Notes under the pieces: generated by a model | Told to the model about the DNA's origin: nothing | Seen by the model: only the letters and a program-made list of their open reading frames with translations | Databases searched by the model: none | Shown here: piece after piece, positions 1 to 11,651 of the stretch | Layout: each line of letters begins with the position of its first letter | How positions within the stretch are numbered: position 1 is the stretch's first letter | Position numbers and translations under genes: made by a program | DNA from: Macrocystis pyrifera | Lineage: Eukaryota > Sar > Phaeophyceae > Laminariales > Laminariaceae | Length of the DNA stretch: 64,000 bases | Assembly (NCBI GenBank): GCA_031763025.1 | Contig: JASSKH010000050.1 | Span: 868,001 to 932,000 of the forward strand | Direction: 5' to 3'

Positions 1-560
1 CATTCGATTAAAAAACTGCTTGGCTCCCCCCCCTACCCTCCGGAGGTACGAGGTGCCCCCTCGGGCATGGGAACGGGGTGTCCCCCTTCGACTGGCTCAC
101 TCACCGTAACTTAGATAGAACCCTATGACCAAACGGGGAAACACCGTGTTATGGAACGTCGTGTGGATGTGCTCGTGTTCAAGAGCGGCTGAACACAAAC
201 ACAATAATCCCGGAATATTCTGCCAGTCAAACGGAAGGCGCCTATCGACTACGATTAAATCGTGGAAGGTGTACCCGAACAGGGATCAGTGAGCCCACTC
301 CACAGGCATATGCCCGGAGGCATCCTTAACACTCGTCTTGCTTAGCAGGATGCGCATGGAGGTGATCGACGGGCAACGCAAGCGTGAAATACGCCAAAAC
401 GTAATTCGGAATCTCGTAAAACATAGCTTAGTTTTCAGAGAGAGGGGGGGGAAACTCTCCGTGTCAGCGTTAGTGCCCGGCACGGATGCAGGAATTGTCA
501 GGTTGTAACTAATTCGGATCGTCGAAGGGCAAACCGTCCCCCCTTTGCCCTAACGGTGAC
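1..560. other. Unassigned sequence
   Basis: I see no convincing gene, RNA or repeat. The short frames here have no recognisable motifs. Confidence 0.4.
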
Positions 561-592
561 ACACGGAGACTGGGAATATGGCCGGCCGCATC

Positions 593-2136
593 TCACTGGA
601 AGACAAACGCACGTCCGAGCCGCACGTGGTCAGGTATCTTACAGTGTTGCTCTCGAACGAACGATCTATCGATGGTCACCACATGGCCCTGCGGCACCCA
701 AACCCCCCCAACGCCATCTGCCGTTATGGGCACGCCGTGCGTGATTACTTTCGCCAACAGATCGAGATGCCGCAAACACTTAGTATTCCCAAACTAGGCC
801 GACCCCCGACCCGCGTCACGCGAGGAGTGGTCAACTGGTTTAGAAGATCTTTCATGCGCGCAACCTCCCCCCTCCGAGGGCAAACCAAGTTGCAAATGGT
901 GAATTCTACCGGCGCTAGCGCCTGTTTTACCTCCTCGGTTCCGGCCCCTGCCGTCAACTTATGTACTGACGCAACGAGCACGCAGACAAGGGCCAGCCCA
1001 CTTGGGGCTGGCCCCGTCGTCGTTAGACGGAATCGTTCCCCCTGTTCGCGCCTTGACGGCTTTCCCACCAACGCGATAATACCCCGAGCGGCGAAACTTC
1101 CTTCCCTGCTGCTCCCGGGAGCGCTTGAGCCACCACCAGTTGTGGATCAGCCGCCCTTCACGGGTTCTCCTGATGACGGACCTCCTCAACTCTCTTTTCC
1201 ATTGCTCGCGTTTCCTACCCGTCCGTCGCCCTCAACGCGGCCGCTACGCTTACGGTATTTCTTATTGGCAAGGTGGGCATACGCGCATTTCTCGCAGACC
1301 CGGTCGTGGCACGCCTCCATCCGCGTGCAACTGTCTCTATACCCGCTTCTTCCCGGCGTGCATCGCGCCCGCCGCCGGGAACGCTGTGGCGCCTATGCAC
1401 CCCCTCCCCCCGTACGTACGAGGGCAGCGCTGGCCACATCGAGACCATCACGCCGGCCGTGTTTTTCACCACCGGGGGGGTCCCGACTTCGCAACGGTTA
1501 CCACCGGGGTGAAGAGACGCTGACGGCTCTCCTTCATGTCGTCAGGGTGACCATTAGCACCTTGTTCCCCGGGAGGGTGGTTATGACCCAGTGCCTCCGG
1601 CAGTGAATTCGACGAGGGTGAGACCCTTCCGGAGCTTGACGACCAGCATGCTGAGCCTGTCCACTCCTTCCTTCAATGCCACGCCGTTCCTCATGACCGC
1701 CAGTATGGCGTCGACCACTATCTCCAACTGCTCTGGCGGAAAACATGTTTGCGGCCAGCCGGGGGGTGCCCCCCTCGATCATGTACGCGTCGACGCGGAA
1801 CCCAGTGAAAGGGTTCACCTGTTTTGTCGTCTCGTCCGACTAGATCGCCAGTTCCCCCGGCAAAGCCTGCTTCAGGTTAAACACCGCCGGTTTCACGACG
1901 CTGGTGATTAATACCTTGCGAATACCAATAATTCTTCACTCTGCCAATAACTTCTTCTCGTCGGCGCGTCTCCTCGGCGTAGCCAACTCTTCCGCGTGAA
2001 GTCCTAGCTGCTGGAAATCCGCGAGAGATGCCTCGACGGCGGCCTCGCGGTCGTCGGCCATGATAGAGACCTCATCCCGCGTCTCGACGAGCTGTTCATG
2101 AATCACGCAAAGTTCATCCCACATCTCGCCTACCAA
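593..2136 (-). pseudogene. Decayed protein-coding remnant, family unknown
   Basis: Several short minus-strand blocks look protein-like while the plus-strand frames look compositional. From high to low coordinate: a charged helical block at 1,936-2,130 (starts near MWDELCVIHEQL); an amphipathic helical block near 1,591-1,740 containing LAVMRNGVALKEGVDRLSM; a cysteine/histidine cluster near 1,270-1,320 reading CHDRVCEKCAYAH; and a block at 745-1,071. The order helical domain, then small Cys/His cluster, recalls nucleic-acid-binding structural proteins of retroelements, but I cannot name the family. It is clearly broken in many places. It may be a mobile-element fossil or a dead host gene. No ends or terminal repeats were found. 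Confidence 0.3.
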
Positions 2137-2139
2137 CGC

Positions 2140-3180
2140 TTTCAGCCCGTCCTAGTCGCGCCGGCTTGGAACTCGCGTATAAGCGCTACCAGTGACGCGA
2201 GCACTAGTGCTCACTATCTTTACGGTGATCCCACCCCCTGTTGCCTCCACAGCGAGCACCGCCTCGTCGAGACATTTTCATCGTGCATTTCGGCTCAGAT
2301 CAACCATGAGCTGTCTCACAGCGGACCAACTAAAACTTCTATTGTGGCGATATTTTGACATGTTTTCATGGAGTATCGTGAACGAAATTGTTAAGCAATA
2401 TTTTATGTATGTATGCCCTGATACGTTTGCATCACCCACCTGCCGTTGTCCCTATCAACGCGCGTATCATTAGTTGTGTGCGTGTGCATTTCCAAAGACA
2501 CAGGCGAAAGCGTATTGTACAGACGTACATACTCTCTCGGTCCTATTCGCCCCGGGACCGAGGCGTGTGCATGCACATCAGCGACCGAGCGCGGCATATC
2601 CCTATGGTTCACGCACTTAATAAAGGTCGATTCCTCCCGGTGACACCAAGAATCAGCCTTGTTGCATATATCTGGTATGTACATACAATGATATGGTTCC
2701 GTCGTACACCACCTGCCCGCCCGTGGTGTCCACGAACGGGCCACTCTTTCGACGTTCGAGAATGCGTGTCGACGTGTTTTGGTTGTGCGTGTGTATACAG
2801 AGAAGCAGACGTCCGTACTCGTATTCATTCGACTGTGTCTCTCGTATCTATGCACATCCACGCCCGAACACTACCAGGCGAAATACTCGTGCGCTCGTGC
2901 GCACGTGTGCATGCACCTCCAACACAAATAAATGTGCTTGCACGTAAACATTCCGCCTACCGCGTCAACTAGACGCGGGCGCAACACCCGCTCGGCGTCA
3001 GCACCAGCGGCTATCGACAGGCCGGAACCTTACGCACCCACAAATATCGTGTTGGTTCTGAAACACGATGAGTCCAGTCTTGGCAGCAGGTCTCCCCTGC
3101 GCGCTTCGGCGATGCCGGGCCAGCGGGTCCACGCACCCACGTCCAGCTCGATATCCAGCAGAGTCGAGGAAGACGATAGG
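2140..3180. other. Non-coding stretch rich in alternating purine/pyrimidine
   Basis: No gene recognised. Between about 2,440 and 2,960 there are many GTGTGC, CGTGTG and GTGCAT words, with loosely repeated phrases. The frames across it are low-complexity and on both strands, so I do not call them coding. Confidence 0.4.
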
Positions 3181-3182
3181 CA

Positions 3183-3490
3183 AAAAGTAGAAAGTAATCA
3201 ACTAACTGCTGTTGTAAAAGACCTACGATAGTATGCAATTTTCGGGTATTCTTTTTGCGAGTACCGAAACATACGAGGAGGATCGCAAAATACAACTAAA
3301 GGCGAAAAGTAGAAAGTGACCAACTAACGGCTGTTGCAAGAGACCTACGATAGTATGCAATTTTGGGTCATTCTTTTGCGAGTACCGAAACATACGACGA
3401 GGATCACAAAATATAAATAAAGGCGAAAAGAAGAAAGTAATCAACTAACTGCTGTTGTTGCAAAAGACCTACGAGTTCGTAGGATATAAT
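3183..3490. repeat. Tandem repeat, about 121-bp unit, about 2.5-3 copies
   Basis: The phrase AGAAAGT followed by ACTAACTGCTGTTG recurs at about 3,189, 3,311 and 3,432. Each is followed by ATAGTATGCAATTTT and GCGAGTACCGAAACATACGA, giving a period of about 121 bp. A fourth, more diverged piece lies near 3,625-3,690. It does not encode a protein I recognise. Confidence 0.75.
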
Positions 3491-3769
3491 TTGTAGTAGT
3501 TTCAGGCTCTACTGCTGCTTTAGTATGCGAATGACGACGCCTTGTTGGCCAATGAAAAACATTCCGTGGGTTGTTACACATTCGACAGATTGACATGTAT
3601 TTTCAACTGGCGGGTTATTATATGCGAGTACCGAAACATACGATGACGATTGCAAACAAAAAATGGCCAAAAGTAGAAAGTAATCCACTGCTGCCGGCGG
3701 CGTCCTACGGTATCCCTCCAAACCTGATAAAAGGCCCATTTTTTGCCTTTCGCTGCTGTAAAAGACGTG

Positions 3770-4720
3770 CGATAGTATGCGAATGGAAACGCGAAGTACT
3801 ACACCAAAAAATTATTTTTTCAGCTCGTGCCACGATACACGATAGACGCTCCATTTCGACAGAGACTCAGCCGATGGGCAACCCGGGCGGTGTGGCGGGC
3901 AAGATCAGCTAGTATAGATGACGGGCTCGAAGGAATGAGGTGGATGCATGCTCTAGGGGGCAAGCGCTTGCCGACGGCATCCAACGGTATCCTCCCAAAC
4001 CTGAAAAAATGCCCATTTTTTTTGCCATTCGAGACGTTTGTTGTACTGATGTGCTGATATGCGAAATGCATTTTTTTTCATTATTTTTATGATACTGCTT
4101 GGATACAGCACTCCACAGTACAGCAGTACTCGTCGATAATTTTGCTGTGGCCAAAAAAGTAACCCACTCCTGTGTGAAATACCTGCCACAGTATGCGAAT
4201 GGAAACACGAAGTACTAAACTAAAAAAATATTATTTCAGCTGGTGCGACGATACACGATAGACGCTCGATCTCGACAGACACTCAGCCCACGGGCAACCC
4301 GCGCGGTGGCGGGTAAGATCAACTAGTATAGATGACGGGCTCGAAGGAATGAGGTGGATGCATGCTCAAAGGGGCAAGAGCTTGCCGGCGGCGTCCAACG
4401 GTATCCTCCCAAACCTTCAAAGAAGCCCATTTCTTGCCATTCGACACGTTTGTTGTACTACTGTCCTGTACTGACCTACGCGTGCGACGATAGACGATAG
4501 ACTTTTATTGTACAACAACTGTAAAAGACCGCTCGATCTCGACAGAGACTCAGCCCACGGTTAACCCGCTCGGTGGGGGGAAATATCAACTAGTATAGAT
4601 AATAACGGGCTCGAAGAAATGAGGTGAATACATGCTCTAGGGGGCAAGAGCTTGCCGGCGGCGTCCAACGATATCCTCCCAAACCTGAAAAAAACCCATT
4701 TTTTGCCATTCGAGATGGAT
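3770..4720. repeat. Three degenerate copies of a longer repeat unit
   Basis: A block running from ACGATAGACGCTC through GACAGAGACTCAGCC, CTAGTATAGATGACGGGC and GGCGTCCAACGGTATCC to CCCATTTTTTGCCATTCGA appears at about 3,830-4,035, 4,250-4,445 and 4,520-4,710. The spacing is uneven (about 415 and 265 bp), so the array has gained or lost sequence since duplication. The last part of the unit is shared with the end of the 121-bp array (about 3,690-3,760). Confidence 0.7.
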
Positions 4721-4896
4721 GCAGCAGTAGTATTATATGGTACTCGTAGCTAATGTTTTTCATCTATTTTGTGCACACCAGCGGCCAATGCGCTGCACTG
4801 AGAGTGGGACCCAAGCGTCTTGTATTCATCGCCACCCTTGCACAACAAGACAGCACTACAACAGTAGCAGGCACCTGGTCTGGTGTATAGACTCTC

Positions 4897-5112
4897 CCCA
4901 TATGGGATATGGGATATGTTGGTTGTTTTGTATATGGGAATATGGGATATGGGATATGTTGGTGGTATGGTACATGGGAATATGGGAAAACCACCCTATA
5001 TGGTATGGTACGTGGTGACGGTATGGTACGGGAAAAAAACACAGTATATGGTATGGTACGTTTGCGGTATGGTACCATGGTACGGTGTCGTGGATGTATT
5101 ATATGGCTAAAT
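4897..5112. repeat. TATGGGA / TATGGTAC minisatellite
   Basis: Short units ATATGGGATATGGG and TATGGTACG are reiterated and interspersed, with the longer phrase GGGATATGTTGGT present twice. The overlapping frames simply reflect this repeat and are not genes. Confidence 0.7.
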
Positions 5113-5114
5113 TT

Positions 5115-7959
5115 GCCTGGTGGTATGGTCTGTTTCAGTATTTAAGGTCCGTAAGGGTCGAAAACGCCGTACGAATATCATCTGTAACGAGCTTATATAT
5201 CGGCCATTGGAAAGTGTTCGAAAATATGAAAATATAAGCCTTGCGGACAGACAGACATACAGACAGATTTGCATTTACCAAAACGGAGACTCAGTTTTAC
5301 AAACTGAGAATTGCCGTTTCGCCCCTCCTCAAGAATCCTGACATCAAATATCGAAACCCCTATGTTTTCGAGCGGCCAATATTTCTTAAAGTTCCAAAAT
5401 TAAAAAAAGAACTTGATTATTGCTTGGGGACTAGTCCCCAAAATTTGGGGATCACCTCTCCATAATGGGGACCACTACCCTTTTTTTAGTCCTCTGTGGA
5501 GCGTCATCTCCTTGGTTCGAGCCCTGCCGATGCCCGAGACTTGCTTTTTTTCAATATTTTGTTCTTCTTTTATACCACGTACAGTATAAAGGTTCACCTT
5601 TTTTTACACCAAGTTTTTTTCTCAGGTTGTACCTGGTACACCCCATTGTTATACCACCTACAGAACGCTGTTTTCTCTTTTTTCACGCCATTTTTTTTTT
5701 CACTTTTACTATGTACGAACACCGTTCTATTGTACCATGTACAGCAAGAGGAGAGTTATTATGCTCATCCCAGGTACAGCAGTAGTACACCCTTATATTA
5801 TTACACGTACGTATGCGGATTTCACCATTTTTTGTGATCAAGTATTTTTCTTCGTATGTTGTACCCTAATTATTATACCACATACATCATGTAGGTTTTT
5901 CTTTGTTTGCTCGAAGCTTGCTTCTCTTATTTTACTCGTTTTACTTTTTTTTTTGTGCGCAGTCCCAACAAGACGGATACTCTACAAAAAAAACATATTC
6001 AGTATTCAGCAACCAAGTTCTTCACCTATGATGTGACCTCGTACTTGTCCGTAGTTGACGAGTAGGCGGGTGGGTGGGAGAGCTTGTTTCAAGCAACTGT
6101 ACACAGTTATATGACACGTCGAATATAACCCGTACGAGGACTTCTCTGACATAGTTGAACATAGCCTATAGCCGCTGGCGCCGTCTCGAAAACAACATTG
6201 CACACTCTACAAATACCTCCGTGGTGTACAGCCCAACAACCCAAACAAATTCGCCACAGCTCTCTCCAGCACTACGCACTATGATTGAAGAAGGGAAACA
6301 AAAGTAGAAGGTTTTGGCCTTTGTTTAAAAAAAAAAAATAAGAAAGCACGGCAGCTATGAGTTTAAAATGTTTTCTGCATGTGGTTCCGCAGGGGAGCGA
6401 CCAGGTAGGATCCAACCTTCACCTCTCCGCAGAGTGCATGCACCAACCTCAGGGGCGAGGGCAAAAAAAAAAAACCAACAGAAAAAACCAACAGGAAAGA
6501 TGCGTTAAAGCAGTAGTGCAGACAGTTTCAGACCTGACCCATTGTTCAAGAAGCGCCATCACTATACTACCCTCAACCGATGCACACATGTACATCTACT
6601 TAATCATACCCTCAACCGGTGCGCGCGTACACAACTACTAGCCTCTACCGTTACACACGTGTACTGTACAACTACTACTGAACAACAGGAGCTACCAGTC
6701 AAGACCCGACGACGCGTAACATGAACTACATATATATGGAACATTCTATGTATCACGTAAATGTACAGTCGCAGCACAGTCGCAGCACAGTCGCAGAACC
6801 GCTGCTCTGCACTGGTACTGCACTAGTAGCAGGTTTTCCATCGTCAAGGTCCTCGCTGCAAAGAAACGGGAACCTGAACAGCAGAGTACACTCGGCAGCA
6901 GCAGACGCAGCAGCAGCAGCAAACAGGAAAGACGGCAGGAGGCAGGAGGCGAAACAGCAGCACGAGAAGGCTGGATGAGAGGAGCCACTCAAACAAACAC
7001 AAAATAATGCAAGCACATTTCCAACATCCGCAACAGAGCAAACAACGTCATGCGAGGTACAGGCAGCAAGAGCGGGCACTAAAAGTGTCGAAACATGGGC
7101 TGAGGCAAAGACGCTGAATCCAAAAACGAACACCAGCAATGTGAATATCGTACATGGCGATGCAACAAAACTCCGGTAGGTGGTGGGCCTATGTACCCCA
7201 GGTGCGCGAATTCACACTTGCTGCCTAGACCGCTATACCACCCCTATTGTAGAGGTCATCACCGCTATTTTCTATTAATGCCAGTACCGTTGGTCAGAGG
7301 GTGTGTACGTTCAGTATCACTTCCCGCTTGGAGGTTGTCTACCGTTGGGTACCCCAACTCCGGAATATCATTACCAGGAAAATGGATACCCTTCGAGGCA
7401 CAACCGGCAGCAACGAACACAGTACATGAATACTGAGCACAAAGGTGCACCCGTGCCGTACACATCGAGCCCAGCACGAAAGAGGTATGTACAGAGTCCT
7501 CCTGCACGCGAGGCCCATCGCAGTCGACGAAACGCGTCTGCCCGAGACCAACCGCTTTCGCCCTACCAAGCCCCGCGCGGTATCATCACTCCTGAAAGCT
7601 GCACGGGACTGCTGCCGGTCATTCATCCCGCCAAAAACCATCACCCCCAATACGTCAGGGCGCCAGTTCATTCCCTTTGACACCCCGGTACTACTCCTGT
7701 ACGTACTGCCAACCCTATGACAAGAGTAGCTCAACACCTCTCTCTATTTTCCGGGTCTCGTACTGCTGTTCTGTTGTTGTTTTCTTCACATTACTCGTAC
7801 GTATTTGACAGCAGTATATACTGCTGATACTACTGCTCCAGGGCCTCCACATAGGATGTACGTACAACGATGGTACATGTTTGCGGAGCACTCATCTGGC
7901 GTGTTCTACTCTTGTGCACACCTCTCGCCGCATCTACACCAAGACATCTGGCCGAGTCA
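5115..7959. other. Unassigned non-coding stretch with small repeats
   Basis: 5,135-5,460 carries short AGACAGACATACAGACAG-type repeats. 5,500-6,000 is T-rich with recurrent TATACCACGTACAG-like words. A unit of about 40 bp (ACCCTCAACCG..TGC..GTACA) occurs about three times at 6,565-6,680. A CAGTCGCAGCA triplet of units lies near 6,768-6,800, followed by CAG-rich sequence to 6,960. No gene recognised. Confidence 0.4.
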
Positions 7960-7967
7960 ACAACAGC

Positions 7968-8403
7968 TATTATGTATATTTGTGTTGTACCCTGATAATG
8001 TAGACAGAGGCTGTGTCCTCGGTGTTACCCGAGAGATGACACCGGCAGGCGGTGGCCCGGGGAGTAAGATACCCCCGTGCGGTAGAGAGAAGAGGACGTG
8101 ATAACACGTAAACACTGGCGCTTAGATGGCCAACACACACAGATGTACTCCACAGTGAATGCAGGATGCAAGATGACGGCAGCTTTCAGAGATGGATAGG
8201 CAGCTAGGATACCATCACGAGCCGGATGAAGGTCACATCAGAGACTGAGATCCGATCCTACAAGCAGAGAATGCTGCGACAGTAATTCCTCCGCACATAC
8301 ACAGACGTTACATACGAACCGACACCTACATACGAGATCTCCGATACAGCAGCAGTGCTACTTGAACATTGACTCATACATGGTCATGTGCTAACATTCC
8401 ATA
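7968..8403 (-). repeat. Left LTR (3' LTR) of the copia fossil
   Basis: 436 bp, matching the right LTR without evident length change. It runs from TATTATGTATATTTG to GTGCTAACATTCCATA. The matching copy ends flush, and the sequence beyond 8,403 differs from that beyond 14,820, which fixes the edge. Confidence 0.92.
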
Positions 8404-8824
8404 TCACTCCCCCTCAATGTGAAATTTGATGATAAAAAACAAAAACAAATCAAATTTAATAAATAAAGTCAATAATATAAATCAAGTCAGTGATAATAGA
8501 AGCAGTCAAGAAACAACTCCATGCTGCAAGCATGTACTGTATTCGACGCGTTAACGAGTAGAGATTATAACAATGTTTCGTGCCTTACGTGCTTACATTT
8601 ATGTGCTTGCAAAAGTACTGCTATCATATCCTGCACAAACCAATTTTTACCATAACCTTCAATCCTACATGGCTCGTTCAACCAGTTGTGGTGCGAGACC
8701 GAATGTTGATTGAAATAGCAAGCTGATTCATACAAATAACAGATTCACGAAACAAACACACAAACACAGACACAATGTTGATAACACAAACATATAATAC
8801 AAGATGTTGACGACGACGTTGACG
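8404..8824. other. 3' untranslated part of the copia fossil
   Basis: AT-rich stretch between the RNase H block and the left LTR. It holds the polypurine-tract-like run at about 8,405-8,420 and no other recognised feature. Confidence 0.5.
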
Positions 8825-9220
8825 TCAGAAGTTGTTCGTGATGTCCAGTAGTTGCTGGAAACGCGGCTTGGCAAAATGCTTGGTCCCGAGGTCGGCGGGG
8901 TTGTCTTTTGGTGGAAATGTAGTGAGTCGAAATTGTCCCCTCGGTGACCAGCTCGCGGATGTAGAAGTAACGGAGTGCAATGTGCTTGTTCGAGAACTGT
9001 ACGAACGGTTTCCGAGCGCATGCAGAGTTGTGGTGTTGTCGCAGTGAAGCGGCACTTGAACGAACTGCTCCCGAAACCCTAGCTCCTTCACCATGTTCAT
9101 GCAAAACACGGCTTCCTTCATCGCGAGTGCCGATGCAACCAGCTCAGCTTCCATTGTGGAAATGGCCGTAAGGCTTTCAAGACCAGACTTGAAGCTAATG
9201 AGAACCCTGGCCAACATCAT
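8825..9220 (-). pseudogene. RNase H region of the copia fossil
   Basis: The block contains STMEAELVASALAMKEA, followed by LHCDNTTTLHAL and a DNPADLGTKHF end. These are the hallmark strings of copia RNase H: the S-T-x-E-A-E box, the CDN box, and the terminal ADxxTK. It is the last domain of the polyprotein, as expected for the family. Confidence 0.85.
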
Positions 9221-9554
9221 GATGTAGCACGACGTCGACTTGCCGTTGTCCGGGTTGTTGGCCTAGTTAGAGTCCGAAAAGGCCGTAAGCTTAAAGCCTC
9301 CCTTCTTGTACACTATGCTGAAGTCGGTGGACCCTGCCAGGTACCGCAGAATGTGCTGGCCGCCACCATGTGCACTTTCGACGGATTTGACATAGCACGA
9401 GAGATCTGACTCGAACTGTACGTTATGTCATACCTGAGACCAGAGGCAAGGTACATGACCGTGCCTGCGATAGCCTGGTACCTCTGCTTCTCGTCGGCGT
9501 TCAGCAGCGTCTCCTCCGGCTGCTTGGTGGAGAGTTCAGGTCCGTAACCGGGGG

Positions 9555-10449
9555 TTAGCGTAGGCTTGCAGTTTGCGAAACCGAATCGGTCCAGAGCGGA
9601 CTTGGTGTAGTCTCCTGGTCAATTTTGAGCGTCTTTTCCGCACGGTTGGGGGTGACCTGCAGCCTAAGTACACGCGACACATCCCCCATGTCGGTCATCT
9701 TGAACCTGTCCATTAGCTGTGCCTTGATCTTCTCGATCACTCCGATGTTGCTACCAATCACGAGTAGATCATCCACGTACAGGGTGAGGATGATGGTGAC
9801 ACCCTTATGCTGGTATATGTAGATGCAGGTGTCAGACTTCAGAGGAATAAAACCGATGACCTCAAGGACGGGATCAATTGTGTGGAACCAGTTCCCGGCG
9901 TTCTGAGCTAGCCTGTAGAGGCTTTTTTTTCAGCTTCATGACGAGAGAGCTTCCATCCTTGCCCTTGGTCTCGCAACCAGGCGGCTGTGCTACGAACACT
10001 TCTTCTTCAATATCGGCATACAGAAAACCAGTTTTCACGTCCAGCTGAACAACTTCCAAGTCCAGCTCCGCTGCAAAGGCTAGTACCATTCGGATGCTTT
10101 ATAGACGGCAAACCGGAGCAAACGTATTGCCACAGTCCAGACCCGGAACCTGGTTCCAGCCTTGAGCCACCACCCGCGCCTTGTATGAGTTATCAGTGTT
10201 ACGCTTCAGAACCAACCTGGAGTTGATGATTTTCTGTCACGGAGGAACAGAAGATCGCGGAACAAGCTTGTACACTCCTAGTTCATTGAGCCTAGCCATT
10301 TCCTTGTCTGCAGCAACTCTCCAAATTCGGCGTCCGGCAGCTTCATGGCTTCCGCACACGATTTCGGAACTCCGGGTTGCATAGTCTGCACGGCATACGC
10401 GTACTCCACGAACCGAGACATGTCGTCCTTGTGAGCGACGTCCTGACAC
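9555..10449 (-). pseudogene. Reverse transcriptase region of the copia fossil
   Basis: The catalytic box reads YVDDLLVIGSN near 9,745-9,785 and is followed by the typical FKMTDMGDVSRVL connection. Upstream pieces contain LEVVQLDVKTGFLYADIEEE, equivalent to the first aspartate motif of copia RT. Part of the fossil polyprotein; broken. Confidence 0.85.
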
Positions 10450-10526
10450 TCCTCCTTCGTGAAATACGCAAAACCGAGCCGTCTCAGTTCGCTGAGGGTC
10501 CTGGCGTTGGGCTGGTTTGCGGCAGA

Positions 10527-11603
10527 TCAGGTTACGGCCGGTGTAATCGCGCGACCTCCGCGCGACGCAGAACCACCACGTGAAGAACCACCACGCGCAG
10601 AAACACCACGCGAAGAACCACCACTCGCAGCACCAGATGACGTAGATCCCGACGGCGAGGTGGATGGCGGAGGGCCAGGTGACGGAGAAATCTGATCGGA
10701 AGGGCTTACTCCCCCAGGCGAAACAGGCGGGGTAAGAGCAACAGGGCTAATGCCATGGTCTCGGTTGTTGACATCACGGATTTTCCCCAAAAGGTCAGTC
10801 ACTATCGGCTCTGCGGCATCTAGGTTAGGAGAAGGCGAACCGATTTCGTGGTTTGACGCGTATTCGCGCACATCCTTTACCAAGTCGTCACTTTCGTCGT
10901 ACGTGAACTTTCCGTCGTCAAAACCACCGACCTCCACGCGAGGCAGTGCAGAGGGCGTCTCAATGAAGACAACATTTCGACCCTCTCTGACACGTTTCGT
11001 CGCTGGATTGTAGACCCGGTAAGACTTGCTGCCGTGCTGTATCCAACCAGGCGTCCTTCCCAAGCACGCGGCTCCAATTTCTTGGTGTGGGTCTCTACAT
11101 GCACAAACGACCTAGCCCCGATCACTCGAATGTTCCCGAGGTAAGCATCGTTGCCGTAGAGTGCCTTGTAGGGCGTACCGTTGCTCAACGCCGCATGCGG
11201 GACCCTGTTGCTCAGGTAGACTGCTGTCAGCATCAACCCCCCCCGGAGAAACCTCGGGAGACCAGAATCAGCAAGCAAACAGCGCACGATACCAGCAACG
11301 ACCTGCCCGCTCGTTCGCGCCGATCTACTGAGGGGTGTTCGTAGACGCAAACTCCAATTTGACGCCAATGTCTAGACAGTGCTGACGGAACTCCTCACTC
11401 GTAAACTCCGTACCTTTAACCCCTCTCAGGCGAACTAAACGCTCTCCGGACGGAATCACGATGGCCTTGTTGAACAGCACGAGCGAGTCAATGGTGTGTG
11501 TCTTGCTTTTGATGAGGAAGATCTCCTTCCATTTCGTCAGCTGGTCAACAAACTTGGTTACGTAGGTGTAGCCGCCCAGTGCCGGAGGGTTGATCGGTCC
11601 CAT
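10527..11603 (-). pseudogene. Integrase and linker region of the copia fossil
   Basis: The block opens with MGPINPPALGGYTYVTKFVD, the start of the retroviral-type integrase core, and continues through a post-core segment (LTAVYLSNRVPHAALSNG, YKALYGN). It ends in a low-complexity Ser/Gly/Arg-rich linker at about 10,530-10,640 typical of the variable region before copia RT. Confidence 0.8.
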
Positions 11604-11651
11604 GGTGTCAACGGTGACAAGCTCAAACGGCCGCTTGACGTCATACGACGC

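Noticed and set aside
578-1606. 342-aa plus-strand open frame
   Set aside because: Composition is Pro/Arg/Ser-rich without domains, and the opposite strand holds the more protein-like blocks; it looks like a shadow frame.
3183-5112. Regularly spaced repeats as a possible CRISPR array
   Set aside because: Units are contiguous tandem copies with no unique spacers, and the context is eukaryotic.
5507-5545. GGTTCGAGCCC resembling a tRNA T-arm
   Set aside because: No matching acceptor stem, D-arm or anticodon arm can be formed upstream.
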